Source: Hericium rajendrae (lineage: Eukaryota > Basidiomycota > Agaricomycetes > Russulales > Hericiaceae). Taken from it: a stretch of DNA of 64,000 nt. The translations under genes and the position numbers were made by a program. This document shows, one piece after another, positions 20,537 through 31,396 of this stretch. The DNA lies in the NCBI GenBank assembly GCA_033439255.1, contig CM065883.1, positions 1,860,001-1,924,000 of the forward strand, in the 5' to 3' direction. The notes beneath the pieces are model-generated. The model worked only from the letters and a program-made list of their open reading frames with translations, was not told the origin of the DNA and searched no databases. The number at the start of each line of letters is the position of its first letter. Within the stretch, counting starts at the first letter, position 1.

Positions 20537-21985
20537 TCACGAGCCTGTCCATATGCTCGTACCCGCTTCGCGGCGGGCGGCGGCGCGCTTCAGCAGCCAC
20601 GCGAGGTTCTCGTACACGACGAAGGTGACGCACGTCCCCGGGAGCACGCGCACGAGGTTCGTGCCGAGCCCGCGGTAGAATCCGCTCACGCCCTCGCGCG
20701 CCCAGGTGTAGCGCATGATGGAGCTGATGGAACGGTTTTCGGACTGTGTCGCGAGTTCAGATGTGTTCTGCAGAGGCATTAGGTGTCCGTTAAGTGCAGG
20801 GATGGAGGTGTTGCTTACCTGAAGACGTGATCGCACGACTTGGTATGGGTATGTCGCGGTCAGAGCTGCTAGCTTCGAGGCGCCGGACATGATTGTGTAC
20901 CAGGTGTTGGACTAGATGCAGGATTCACATGAATCGGGCAGTTGTCTGAGAAGGGGACGGCGTACCAATTTATCGTCGTCCGTTGTGTACTCCCTGCCGG
21001 CTTTGCGAAATTGTCGCTTTTTGCGTTCGAATCCCCAGCGCTTCATTTCTTCATATGCCATGAATTGCAACGCGCCATTGCTGACGCCGAAGAGAGCAAG
21101 CGTGGTACCGCGGTATAGGCCCTTGATGCCTTCATGTTTATGTATTGACCTGAGACCATCTGTAGTGGGCAGTTCTTCAATATGCGGGTAAATTTATAAT
21201 TAATGCAGGGCACTGACGCCAGAGGCCGCGGTACGCTGTCGGCGAGTCTGCCTTTGACGTGAACATGCGTACTTTGACGACCCATATTGGATTGGTCAGG
21301 ATGGCAGTGACAGCACCTGGAGGATAATCCAATGAGGTCAGGAACCCACTCCAGGAAGTGTGAAGACGGGTGCGGACTTGCTTCTGCGGAGCAGAGAAGG
21401 TATTGGCCTGCCGATAGTGGTTTGTCAGGATCATCTAAGGATGCGCGCCGCTTCAGCTGGTTGTAGCTGTCAGGCAAAGGTCAGCGGTGTGTCCTTTCTA
21501 ACCGTAGTATGCTCCGCTACGCACAAGAGGAAATACAGCCCCCAGCTGCTCGCATTGCCCGCGATGTTCGGCCCTACTCCGCGGTACAACCCACGCAAGC
21601 CCTCCTGCTGTTTGATGTCCCGCAGAGCGTTCCATATGGCGCGTCCGACGCCGCCTTTTGGTGATTCCGTAGCAACTTGGAACTTAACCTTGAGCAGATC
21701 GAGCGGGTGCATGCAGAGCACGGCTACGACACCCGCTCCAAGACCGGCGACGGCATGGTCCTGTATTTCACTGTCAATTTGAAGAACGCGTGGAAGATCA
21801 ATACACTCACGACTGCATGCGAGGGAAAGAAACTTGGCTGGCCTGCTGAATGGGCCATTCAAGTCTTTCGCGGAGACCTGCACAAGTGTGTCTAGCTCAA
21901 GTCGGACGTCTTGGAAACTCCAGTGACGGGATTCATGCAAATCCACCGCACGTGAGCTTACAAATTTCCCATTACGCGCGGCCAT
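20537..21985 (-). CDS. Mitochondrial carrier, FAD/folate type (FLX1/SLC25A32-like)
   Basis: Minus-strand exons 21760-21525, 21466-21378, 21316-21218, 21159-20966, 20911-20819 and 20767-20537 fit in phase. The product has three carrier repeats. Repeat 1 has [12 protein letters not shown] and [16 protein letters not shown]; repeat 2 has [11 protein letters not shown], the signature of the FAD/folate/NAD subgroup, and [20 protein letters not shown]; repeat 3 has [11 protein letters not shown] and [19 protein letters not shown]. It should sit in the mitochondrial inner membrane and move a nucleotide cofactor or folate. About 310-320 aa in all. The first exon is unsettled. ATG 21985 (MAARNGKF, donor GTAAGC) can join [10 protein letters not shown] in phase 0 but needs a ~200-nt intron; an intermediate frame (21890-21810) does not join cleanly. 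Divergent from the prolyl oligopeptidase. Confidence 0.88.
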
Positions 21986-22430
21986 TATGATTGGCGCCTT
22001 GTTTTCAGAGCTTTTTGAAAGTGTCAGTCAGCGTCGCACTAGAATATTCTGCGCAAACGCTATAAGAAAGACAGCTCCTCGGATCTGCGCATTGAGACGG
22101 TGAGCATTTTCTCATGGTATTTCGAAGATGGGCTGTGTTGAAAATGACCTCGAGATCGCCCGATATAACGCAATCCGCGCGTCCATTTAGGACCTTTCAT
22201 TGCCAGCGTTTAGTACCTCGCGCAGAGGACTTCCATACCCTCTGACTGCGATCGGATTTTCAGCACAGGATCCCAAGGAGCCCCGCGCTTGCGCAGCACA
22301 CGCGGCCCCAAATTTTCATTATGTGCGACGTTCGAACACCTCATTGGGAACGATGCAACTGATTGCGGACTTGCAGACTTCCGAGGTTTACTCGTAGTCC
22401 AGGCCGTCACGGAGCTCACGCCCCACGCCC
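21986..22430. promoter_or_regulatory. Divergent promoter region (carrier / prolyl oligopeptidase)
   Basis: About 445 bp between opposite starts at 21985 and 22431. No gene is visible and no clear TATA box was found. Both promoters must lie here. Confidence 0.45.
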
Positions 22431-25400
22431 ATGATCATCCGCAAGTCGCGCACAGCTCTTGCCTTGCTTAAATTACGCGTCGCGCAACCCTTGCCACGCA
22501 AGTTTTCCCTGCCCCACCGTCTGCTATCGATGACGCCCAGAACCATGTCTGCTACTCCCTGGGTCGCCAACCAATACCCCAGTGCGCGTCGATCCGACCA
22601 CATCGACGTGTACAAGAGCGAGAAGAATGGATCCGTCAACGTGCATGACCCGTATGAGTGGCTAGAGCACAACACGCCTGAGACGGCGGACTGGGTCACG
22701 GCGCAGGAAGCATATACCCGGAAATTCCTGGACGCGAACCCCGATCGCCAGAGGCTCGAGGACGAGATCAGGAAGAGCAGCGATTACGAGAAGGTGATGC
22801 TCTTTCTCGCCTTTAGTTTGAATCGTATCACTGACAGCGTGTCTGTGGCCTTAGTTCAGTGCGCCGAGTCTGAAGAAGGACGGCCGGTGGTATTGGTACT
22901 ACAACAGCGGTCTGCAACCACAATCAGGTGAGCTAATCCATCTTATGCGGGTATAGCGAATGGATCTATGGTCTAACGTTTCTCCCAGTTCTGTATCGCT
23001 CGAAAGATTCTACACTTCCTCAATTTGAACGCGGAGCGACAGTGCAAGCTCCGAATCCAGGCGGAGAAATCTTCTTCGACGTACGTCATGTTGGATCTTC
23101 CAATTCAAGGGATATGTGCTTACAAGCCGCGCGTCATACAGCCAAATGCGCTCTCGAAGGACGGCACGGTGTCGATCCAGACTTCTGCGTTTTCGAAGGA
23201 CGGGAAACACTTCGCCTACGCCATCTCTCGTTCGGTTAGTTTATGTATTACACATGATGACAGGACCTGCTCAAATATATGTGATGGCAGGGAAGCGATT
23301 CTGTTACTGTCTATGTCCGCTCCACCGACCATCCGTTTACGAGCCTCGACAACGACGTCCGTCTGCCAGAGGAAATCCGCTTCGTGAAGTTCTCGAGCAT
23401 TGCGTGGAGCCAGGATCACAAGGGATTCTTCTATCAGGCGAGTGATCTACACCAAGGACAGGTTCTCTATATTCTGACCGGTGGCTACTGGTCTACAGAG
23501 ATTCCCTGAACGCGAGTCTCATGGAGCTGCGGACTCGGATGAAGCTGGAACGGAGACAGACTCGGATAAGAATGCGATGCTATACTATCATCGGCTTAAT
23601 ACGGAACAGTGTGAGCTTGAACAACTGTACCTGGGGCCATGGATAACTGATGTATTGCTGGATCTGTAGCCGAGGATATCCTGGTGATCAAGACTCCCGA
23701 TGAACCATTATGGATGTTTGCCGCTGACTGCTCGGAAGACGGACGGTGGCTCATGCTCTATATCCACAAAGATACCTCGCGGGTACGGTGTTCATCCTTT
23801 CAGAGGAATAGTCATTAATCCTTTTGTACAGAAAAACTTGCTCTGGATCGCGGACTTGCATGAAAACACCATCGGGCCCGACATCAAATGGATTAAACTT
23901 GTTGATGAGTACAAATGGGACTACAGTGTGTACGTGATTATATCGGCAGATGCTTTTGTTCAGCAAGTAATCGAGGTCTTCGACGCCCAGCGTCGAGAAC
24001 GACGACACCAAGCTTTACATCTTCACGAACGCCGACGCGCCGCGCGCAAAGGTCATCACCGTCGACCTGGACGACTTCATCAAGAGCGGCACCGGCAAGA
24101 TCACGGACGTCGAGAAGGTGCTCGTCGCCGAGAAGCCCGACTCGCTCCTCGAGGGCGCCTCCATCGTCGCGCAGAACCGCCTGATGCTGAGCTACAAGCG
24201 AAACGTGCGTCGCCTCATCACCGTCTCACCCCATTGTGCAGCCCGCTCACGGCGACGCACAGGTCCAAGACGAGCTGTACGTCTACTCGCTCGAGACGGG
24301 CGCGCAGCTGAAGCGCCTCGTCCCCGAGCACGTCGGCTCGGTCTCCTTCGGCGGCCGGCGCGACCAGAACTGGATATTCGTGCAGGTCGACGGGTTCACG
24401 TCGCCAGGCACGGTGTCTAAATATGACTTCACGGAGGGCGCGGAGGGCACGATGGCTGTGTGGCGTGACACGATTGTGCGGGGCCTCGCGGGGCAGCCCG
24501 GCTTCGTCGCGGAGCAGGTGTGGTACGAGAGCAAGGACGGCACGAAGATCCCGATGTTCGTTGTCCGGCATGAGAGCACGCCGTTGGACGGGACGGCTCC
24601 TGCGATCCAGTACGGTGCGTCTTAGTGCGATGTTGGCCTTAGGTGTGATTGACTGGGATTACGGTGCAGGATATGGAGGGTTCAAGATCTCGCTGGATCC
24701 GTTCTTCAGCCCGACGTTCTTGACGTTCTTGCGTGCGTACGGTTCGATCTTCGCGATGCCGAATATCCGCGGTGGGGGTGAGTTTGGCGATGAGTGGCAT
24801 GAGGCTGGCACAAGGGAGCGCAAGGTGAGTTGCAGAATCGTGTTCAGCAGTTCGTCTACCGACCAGGGCATTGATTGACAATAGGCAAACTGTTTCGATG
24901 ATTTCACCGCTGCAACGTGAGTTAGTTGTGGATTTTCTTTGCAAAATAGTGAGCTCAAGGGAAATAACAGGGAGTGGCTGGTCAAGAACAAGTATGCAGC
25001 TAAGGGCAAGATAGCTATAAATGGAGGGTCTAATGGGGGTTTGTTGCGACCTTTATACTCTCCTGCTGAGTTGCCTTGTTCATTTTTCATGGCTCCGCAG
25101 GTCTGCTGGTATCAGCCTCTATCCTGCGCGCGCCCGAAGGCACCTTCGGAGCTGCTGTTGCCGAAGTGGGCGTTCACGACCTTCTGAAGGTTCGTCCTCT
25201 CCATCTCGCAATGCCTCGCGGTGACCCACTCGAATTTCGTTTTGTTAGTTCAACAAGTTCACGATTGGCATTGCGTGGACCTCGGACTATGGCAACCCCG
25301 ACGATCCGCATGATTTCGACTTCATATACCCCATCTCGCCGGTGCATAACGTACCGAGTAATAAGTTGCTTCCGCCAACGATATTGCTCACTGCCGACCG

Positions 25401-25728
25401 TATGTCTACGAATCTCATCGATATTGATGTTGATTTCTGATGTGATCGTGGATAGACGACGACCGTGTCGTGCCGCTACACTCGTTCAAGTTCGCTGCGA
25501 CGCTGCAGCACAACCTGCCAAACAACCCGAATCCGCTGCTGATCAGGATCGAGAAGAAGGCGGGGCATGGTGCGGGCAAGTCGACCGAGCAGCGGTGCGT
25601 GCCCTCTTACTTGCCTCTGGTTCACCCGGTGCTTACCTTGCGATGCTTGGTATAGGATTAAGGAAGCGGCGGATAAGTGGGGCTTCGTGGCGCAGTCTCT
25701 GGGACTTCAGTGGAGTTCCAAAGCTTAG
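22431..25728 (+). CDS. Prolyl oligopeptidase (serine peptidase family S9A)
   Basis: Seventeen exons (22431-22793, 22855-22927, 22989-23080, 23142-23234, 23291-23437, 23499-23610, 23670-23782, 23832-23929, 23991-24204, 24263-24614, 24670-24824, 24885-24916, 24971-25038, 25101-25189, 25249-25399, 25456-25594, 25656-25728) keep phase throughout; 787 aa. The N-terminal part of the catalytic domain has [10 protein letters not shown], then a beta-propeller, then the alpha/beta hydrolase with [11 protein letters not shown], the nucleophile in NGGSNGG (Ser ~634), the Asp in HDDRVVP (~719) and the His in KKAGHGAG (~751). It cleaves short peptides after proline, usually in the cytosol. Intron 5 begins with GC (23438), not GT. 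The first ~33 residues are Arg/Leu-rich without acids, unlike typical family members; Met34 or Met39 could give a shorter form. No biosynthetic cluster surrounds it, so a housekeeping role is most likely. Confidence 0.95.
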
Positions 25729-26042
25729 ACTATGTCAGCTGGAGATGGCAAACGGATAATGGACCTTCGTATACACCGCAGTATAATGAGAGATTAATCT
25801 GTGATACCGCGAACTTCGTGTTGCCCTCAGCACTAAGGAGACCTTTTCTTGGCTCGACCTTATCGATGCTGAGAGAAGGGTCTAGTCCCGATTTTAGCGC
25901 GCGAAATTCGAGTGCGGCTCGTATGAAGAATCGATATGTCCTTCCGGGAATGAAGGGCACTAGTATAGTCGAATATTAGGGTGTCGGGAGGTTGGACTTC
26001 ATAAACCAAGGACAATCTAGGCACACGTGCAGCGCAATGTTT
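25729..26042. other. Convergent 3' region, no gene seen
   Basis: About 310 bp between the stop of the oligopeptidase gene and the stop of TAD2. No supported frame. Confidence 0.5.
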
Positions 26043-26848
<806 letters not shown>

Positions 26849-27178
26849 TTCTCATGACGCCTGGGTGCGAGATTCGAGCAAATTTCCGATGTCAGATAAT
26901 TGATATAATAAAAAAAGTTGACTGTTCCTTACTCCTCTTTACTAGTATAAATGGGAACTTTCACTAGCTGCTGTTCAAGCTTGAAATTGAAGACTAAGAA
27001 AATGATTGCGTAAAGGAAAGAATGTCAGCTCTATTTGGCGTTGTTAGGTAACACCGTCATTTCGACTGCATTTCCGACAGTTTCGTGACCAGCGCTGAGC
27101 ATCGTACAAAACAGAGGTGAGTGCTTGCTGAAGCATGTCAGAATAGTTAGAATTGATCACGGCTCCTAGGCGCCTTGC
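26849..27178. promoter_or_regulatory. Divergent promoter region (TAD2 / mitochondrial IF3)
   Basis: 330 bp, AT-richer than its surroundings. It contains TATAAAT at ~26945, about 235 bp before the IF3 start. No coding frame. Confidence 0.4.
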
Positions 27179-28039
27179 ATGGCATACGTGTTGTTTCGTT
27201 CGAGCTTACTATCGGTTTTACGCGCCAGGCCTGCTCCTCCGAGGCCCATACCACACTTGGCATGCCCCCATATCTACCCAGCACCCGCATCGCGGCGTTT
27301 TCTAGCCACCAGCCAGGAAAAAGTCGTCAAGAATGAAAACATCCAATATACAGTCGTGCGCGTCGTAGACACGGCCACGAATACGATCAGCAACCCACAG
27401 CCGTACGCGCCGCTTCTCGAGTCTGTCAAGGAAGAGAACTGGAAGCTGAGGCATCAGCTGGCGGCGTTGAAGAGGCAGCGGGAAGAAGGCTTACGGGCAC
27501 TGAAGAAAGGCGAGGAGGTGGATTATCTCCCGTCAGAGACAGAGATAGAAGAGCTCCAGGCCACGAGCAGCACACATTTCATCCAGCTTGTCGCCGCGCC
27601 GTCGGAGAAGATTGGGAAATATCCGCTGGTCAAGATCATCAATACCAAGGAGGCTACGCAAAAGGCGCGTGAACACCGCGAGCGGCACCGGCAGTCTATC
27701 AAGAAGCAGGAGGAGAAGGAGATTCAGTTCACCTGGGGCGTTGCGCCCCGTGATTTGGAGCACAAGCTACGCCGGGCAAGGCAGTATATTGGCAAGGGCT
27801 ACAGGGTGCTCCTTGTATTCGCGCCGAAGCCCAATCAGCGACCGGCATTGTCTCCACCGGAGATGGACACACTTGTCAACGAGGCGGTCGAATCACTGGC
27901 GGACATTGCGCGGGAGTGGATGCCCCGGGAGATTAAGAAGAACATATGGGTCCTGCGTCTCCAAGACAAGGAGAGACCATTATCGCAAAAACTGCAGCAA
28001 GCACTCGCCGAAACAGAACCATCTTCAGTCTCTCGATAG
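27179..28039 (+). CDS. Mitochondrial translation initiation factor IF-3
   Basis: A single-exon frame of 286 aa. The N-terminus (LFRSSLLSVLRARPAPPRP, then SRRFLATS) is rich in Arg and Ser without acidic residues, a good mitochondrial presequence with likely cleavage near residue 40-45. The body has an IF3-N-like segment (YTVVRVVDTATN), a charged helical linker (~75-125) and an IF3-C-like domain with IQFTWGVAPRDLEHKLRRAR and KGYRVLLVFAPK. It should bind the small mitochondrial ribosomal subunit and promote fidelity of initiation, like yeast Aim23. The stop at 28039 lies 74 bp from the stop of the convergent PPR gene. The start is the first ATG, just after a TAG acceptor-like site at 27169, so a 5'UTR intron is possible. 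Confidence 0.85.
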   Translation: MAYVLFRSSLLSVLRARPAPPRPIPHLACPHIYPAPASRRFLATSQEKVVKNENIQYTVVRVVDTATNTISNPQPYAPLLESVKEENWKLRHQLAALKRQREEGLRALKKGEEVDYLPSETEIEELQATSSTHFIQLVAAPSEKIGKYPLVKIINTKEATQKAREHRERHRQSIKKQEEKEIQFTWGVAPRDLEHKLRRARQYIGKGYRVLLVFAPKPNQRPALSPPEMDTLVNEAVESLADIAREWMPREIKKNIWVLRLQDKERPLSQKLQQALAETEPSSVSR

Positions 28040-28112
28040 TGGTTGCATTTTTAACTATTTAGCATTGACCGTGCGGTGAATCTAGAACTACTGTAATGAT
28101 ATATCCTAATGT

Positions 28113-30944
28113 TCAATGACATTTGCTCGCCCAACCCTGTCTTCGAATCGGTAGACCCTTCGTTTTTTCAGTGTGCAGTGCGTGCGGTTTAAACCGTCGC
28201 GCAGCTTTCCTCGGGAATGCAACCGGCTTGACCTGACTACCCGTCCGCGGCGCATTCCGTGGCTGATTAAGGGCGATCGAAGGCGGCGCACCGTCCGTCC
28301 TGCCTATCATCATCGTGTGGTACCAGACGGGGACATGAAATCCCCGCGCCTGCATGTCGTGCACCACTGCCTCGATCATGGACCTCCAATACGGCGGGAG
28401 GATGCCTTCCTCGCGCCAGCGCTCGTTGGCCTGACGCACGCGGTGCCGCCAGCGCGAGCGCGACGCTCTCTTCATCCTCGCATGCGTAAGGTACGCATGC
28501 CCCAGCAGATCCAGCAGCGCGTTGTAGAATCGCGCATCGGGCTCAGGCGGCGTGAGGCCGGGTGCACAGTCCTCGTACGCCGCGCGCAGCTGCCAGAAGA
28601 CCTGGCAGGCGTTCTGCATCGTGCGGTAGACTCGCTCGCCCATGAGCAGCGCCAGCCTCGCACGCCGCTGCTCCGGTTGCCCAAGTTCTGCACAGCGCTT
28701 CATCTCCTGCTCCGCCCAGCCCACGGCGAACTCGTTGTTCGGGGCGTCCGACGTGAGCTCGACGCTGCCGTCGATTGCGATCCGCCGCATCATCAGACCC
28801 TTGCGTGCCTCCTTCGCGTAGCACTGCATCATCGCGGTGTACGAGTGCATGGTGAGCATCCACGGATCGGGCGTCGTCCACGACGCCTCTTCGCTGAGCT
28901 TGGCGAAGCGCCAGACGCGCTCGCAGAGGCCCGTGCGGCCTGCTTTGGATAGCGCATTAAGCACCGATGCGAAAAAGTAGGGCCCGAGGACGACAGTGCG
29001 CTGAGCGGCCTTCTTGAGCTCGCGCAGGCGCGCTGATGCTGGTGTCTCTGTCCCGCCGTCCGCTAAGAGGGATGGCGTGTCGGGGACGGTGAGCCCTATG
29101 AACTCGGGGACGAGCTGCACGAGGACGTCGGCGACGGCCTCAACGTTCCCAGTCGCCGTGAGATAGGCGATGTAGCTGCACAACGTGTATCGGTCCGCTT
29201 CTAGCTCTATGCTACTCGCTGGGACTCTCAGGTCGCCCTTGTAGATGCTTGAAAACAGCCGTGCAATTTCCTGATTGGGTCGCGGGACAACACCTTCGTC
29301 TTGTCGAGTGCGCAACGTGACTGGCTGGATGCATTGGGCTACCGCAGAGGTAGAATCACTTTCCCGAACAATGTTAAGTGCTTCCGCTGCGATATCGTTC
29401 CGTCTAAGCAAGGTCGCTGAGCGCAGAAGGATATTATAGGTGGTGATGTCGGGCTTGAGAGGAGGCTGTCGCAGAGTAGTCATATGCTTGATGACGCCAT
29501 CTGCAAGAGCCACGTCGCACCGGTGCCGCAAACAGTAGTTCAGGAGGGTATTGTAGGCCGCAGTGTTTAGTGGCGGGCCGGAATATGGCACATTCGTGGA
29601 CGGGATAAGGCCTTTGATCGTCGTGAAGAGAAATTCGTGGAAATAATCGAATGCGTTGCCCCGTTCTATGCGATTTCCATGACGCCTTATCCAAACCACT
29701 GTGTTGTTCTGCGGGTATAGAGCCATAAGCTTGATGAGACTACTGGGGGTGATAACAGGCGCCAGTGGTCTATCCAATAACGATACCAGGTTGGCGAGGC
29801 CTTGTGAGTACTGATGAAACGACGGGCTATCGGGACCTTCGGAGATGCCTTGGGATATGCACTTCGCGACTTCATGCAGGATCATGTGGGGTGGTTTGTC
29901 TGGCAAGTAGGCAATGCCGCATTTTGGGATAAAACGAGGCATCCGATCTGGTTGAGCCGTAGCGTCCTTCATTGCAGCAGGTTCTGCTTGTTCCTTCGTG
30001 AGTCCCTTGCAGTACTTCCGCAGCTCGTAGTCCTTGATGAGGAGCGCAAGAAGTAGAGAGGCTACAAGGATCTCGCCGTGAATGAGACATGCCTTGATAA
30101 GCGTCTCGTAAATGAACTGCGTGCGCTGGTAACGATGCTTGTGGGCGTTACGCAGTAGAATAATCGGAAGGTGTAGAAGAGGTTCTGCGGGCAGAACGTC
30201 CTGTAGCCGAAAGACCTTCCTCCTCAAGGCCAGTACAGTCAAGGGTTGCGTTGTTTGCACAGGAACCTTGGCCATCCCGGTCAGCGAGGAAACAACAGTC
30301 TCGAACGTGCGGCAGTGTAATTCGACACCTTCTTTCATCACATTGCGGGTCAGCCTTCCGGCTTCGTCAATGTGTCGGGCGCGCAGCAAGCCGTGGATCA
30401 AGGCATGGCGTGCCAATTTTGGCGATACGGCCTGCCCAAGGTCTATCGGCTGGAATTTTGCAGGGTATGCCCACCGCGCTTCGTCTCCACGTTGATGGGC
30501 CGGCGCGTACTGCTGCCAGGACCACCGAACAGAGTGATACAGGTGAAACGCGTCCCATTGCCCGTTGCGCTTCGTGTTGTTCTGTAGAGCGAGTCGAATG
30601 GCAGAGGCGACAGCTCGTGATACTTCTGCTGGCGAACGTTCTCGAGAAAATGCTTTCAGGTCGGAGGATGGATCAGATGAGATTTTGGCATGAATAGGGA
30701 AGGGCGGCTGTGAAGGTGAGGGCGACGCAAACTGGGTGGCAGTTCGGTGATGTGATGATGGGGAGTTGTGGAACGTGTGGGCGAATGAAAGAGGTTGGGA
30801 AGTCAAGAATGATCGCAATACATGTGCGGGTTCGCGGAAAGGAGATGCTATGAGTGACGCCCGTCGCCCAGTGGATGGTATCGCATGTTTGGGTGCTAGT
30901 TTCCGAAACGAATTATTCGCCGTCGATGCCCAATTGCATAGCAT
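28113..30944 (-). CDS. Pentatricopeptide-repeat (PPR) protein, probably mitochondrial
   Basis: One uninterrupted frame of 943 aa on the minus strand, with no introns, unusual beside its intron-rich neighbours. The N-terminal ~60 residues are Ser/Arg/Ala-rich without acids (NSFRKLAPKHAIPSTGRRAS), fitting a mitochondrial presequence. The clearest PPR pair is at ~457-525: AAYNTLLNYCLRHRCDVALA and PDITTYNILLRSATLLRRND. Other helical repeats (QFIYETLIKACLIHGEI, HALIHGLLRARHIDEAGRL) are weaker. PPR proteins bind organelle RNA for processing, stability or translation. I cannot assign an ortholog. Its divergent neighbour is CBP80 at 31397. Confidence 0.8.
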   Translation of the reverse strand: MLCNWASTANNSFRKLAPKHAIPSTGRRASLIASPFREPAHVLRSFLTSQPLSFAHTFHNSPSSHHRTATQFASPSPSQPPFPIHAKISSDPSSDLKAFSRERSPAEVSRAVASAIRLALQNNTKRNGQWDAFHLYHSVRWSWQQYAPAHQRGDEARWAYPAKFQPIDLGQAVSPKLARHALIHGLLRARHIDEAGRLTRNVMKEGVELHCRTFETVVSSLTGMAKVPVQTTQPLTVLALRRKVFRLQDVLPAEPLLHLPIILLRNAHKHRYQRTQFIYETLIKACLIHGEILVASLLLALLIKDYELRKYCKGLTKEQAEPAAMKDATAQPDRMPRFIPKCGIAYLPDKPPHMILHEVAKCISQGISEGPDSPSFHQYSQGLANLVSLLDRPLAPVITPSSLIKLMALYPQNNTVVWIRRHGNRIERGNAFDYFHEFLFTTIKGLIPSTNVPYSGPPLNTAAYNTLLNYCLRHRCDVALADGVIKHMTTLRQPPLKPDITTYNILLRSATLLRRNDIAAEALNIVRESDSTSAVAQCIQPVTLRTRQDEGVVPRPNQEIARLFSSIYKGDLRVPASSIELEADRYTLCSYIAYLTATGNVEAVADVLVQLVPEFIGLTVPDTPSLLADGGTETPASARLRELKKAAQRTVVLGPYFFASVLNALSKAGRTGLCERVWRFAKLSEEASWTTPDPWMLTMHSYTAMMQCYAKEARKGLMMRRIAIDGSVELTSDAPNNEFAVGWAEQEMKRCAELGQPEQRRARLALLMGERVYRTMQNACQVFWQLRAAYEDCAPGLTPPEPDARFYNALLDLLGHAYLTHARMKRASRSRWRHRVRQANERWREEGILPPYWRSMIEAVVHDMQARGFHVPVWYHTMMIGRTDGAPPSIALNQPRNAPRTGSQVKPVAFPRKAARRFKPHALHTEKTKGLPIRRQGWASKCH

Positions 30945-31396
30945 GTGTGTCGCATGCCTGAGGTTTTGTTAGCCAAAGCCTGAAACCCCAAAGAAGTTGT
31001 CTCACCAGACGTGCACCTGAGGCGTTCAGGGATGCAGTCTGCAACTGGACACGCTGCTATAGATGAGCAAGAGCAACTAGAAGCAGAATCAGCATTCATG
31101 ATCGGTATACACAATATCAATACTCACCACCGGCTGTGCTCGAAGTGGTGTCGTCGTCGTCGTCGCGTCTGTCGAACGCGGAGGAGGACGGTAAGGGCGA
31201 TGGCGTTCGATTCTCCCGTCCCTTTCAAGCAGTCGGACTGGTCGAGGCCCGCCCAGACTGGCGCGCTGAATCGAATCGGCCGGAGCGGGATCACGTGATT
31301 CTGGGTAGTTGGTGACAGTTTGCGTCTTTCGAGCGTCAGTTCCGACCTGCTCGTCGCTGCCGACGACGCGTTGCACAGAATTCCACGTCCTTGAAC
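30945..31396. promoter_or_regulatory. Divergent promoter region (PPR / CBP80)
   Basis: About 450 bp between opposite starts. It holds a short TCG-type repeat (31147-31175). No gene recognised. Confidence 0.45.

Noticed and set aside
31195-31230. GCGTTCGATTCTCCCG as a tRNA T-arm
   Set aside because: No acceptor, D-arm or anticodon arm can be paired around it.
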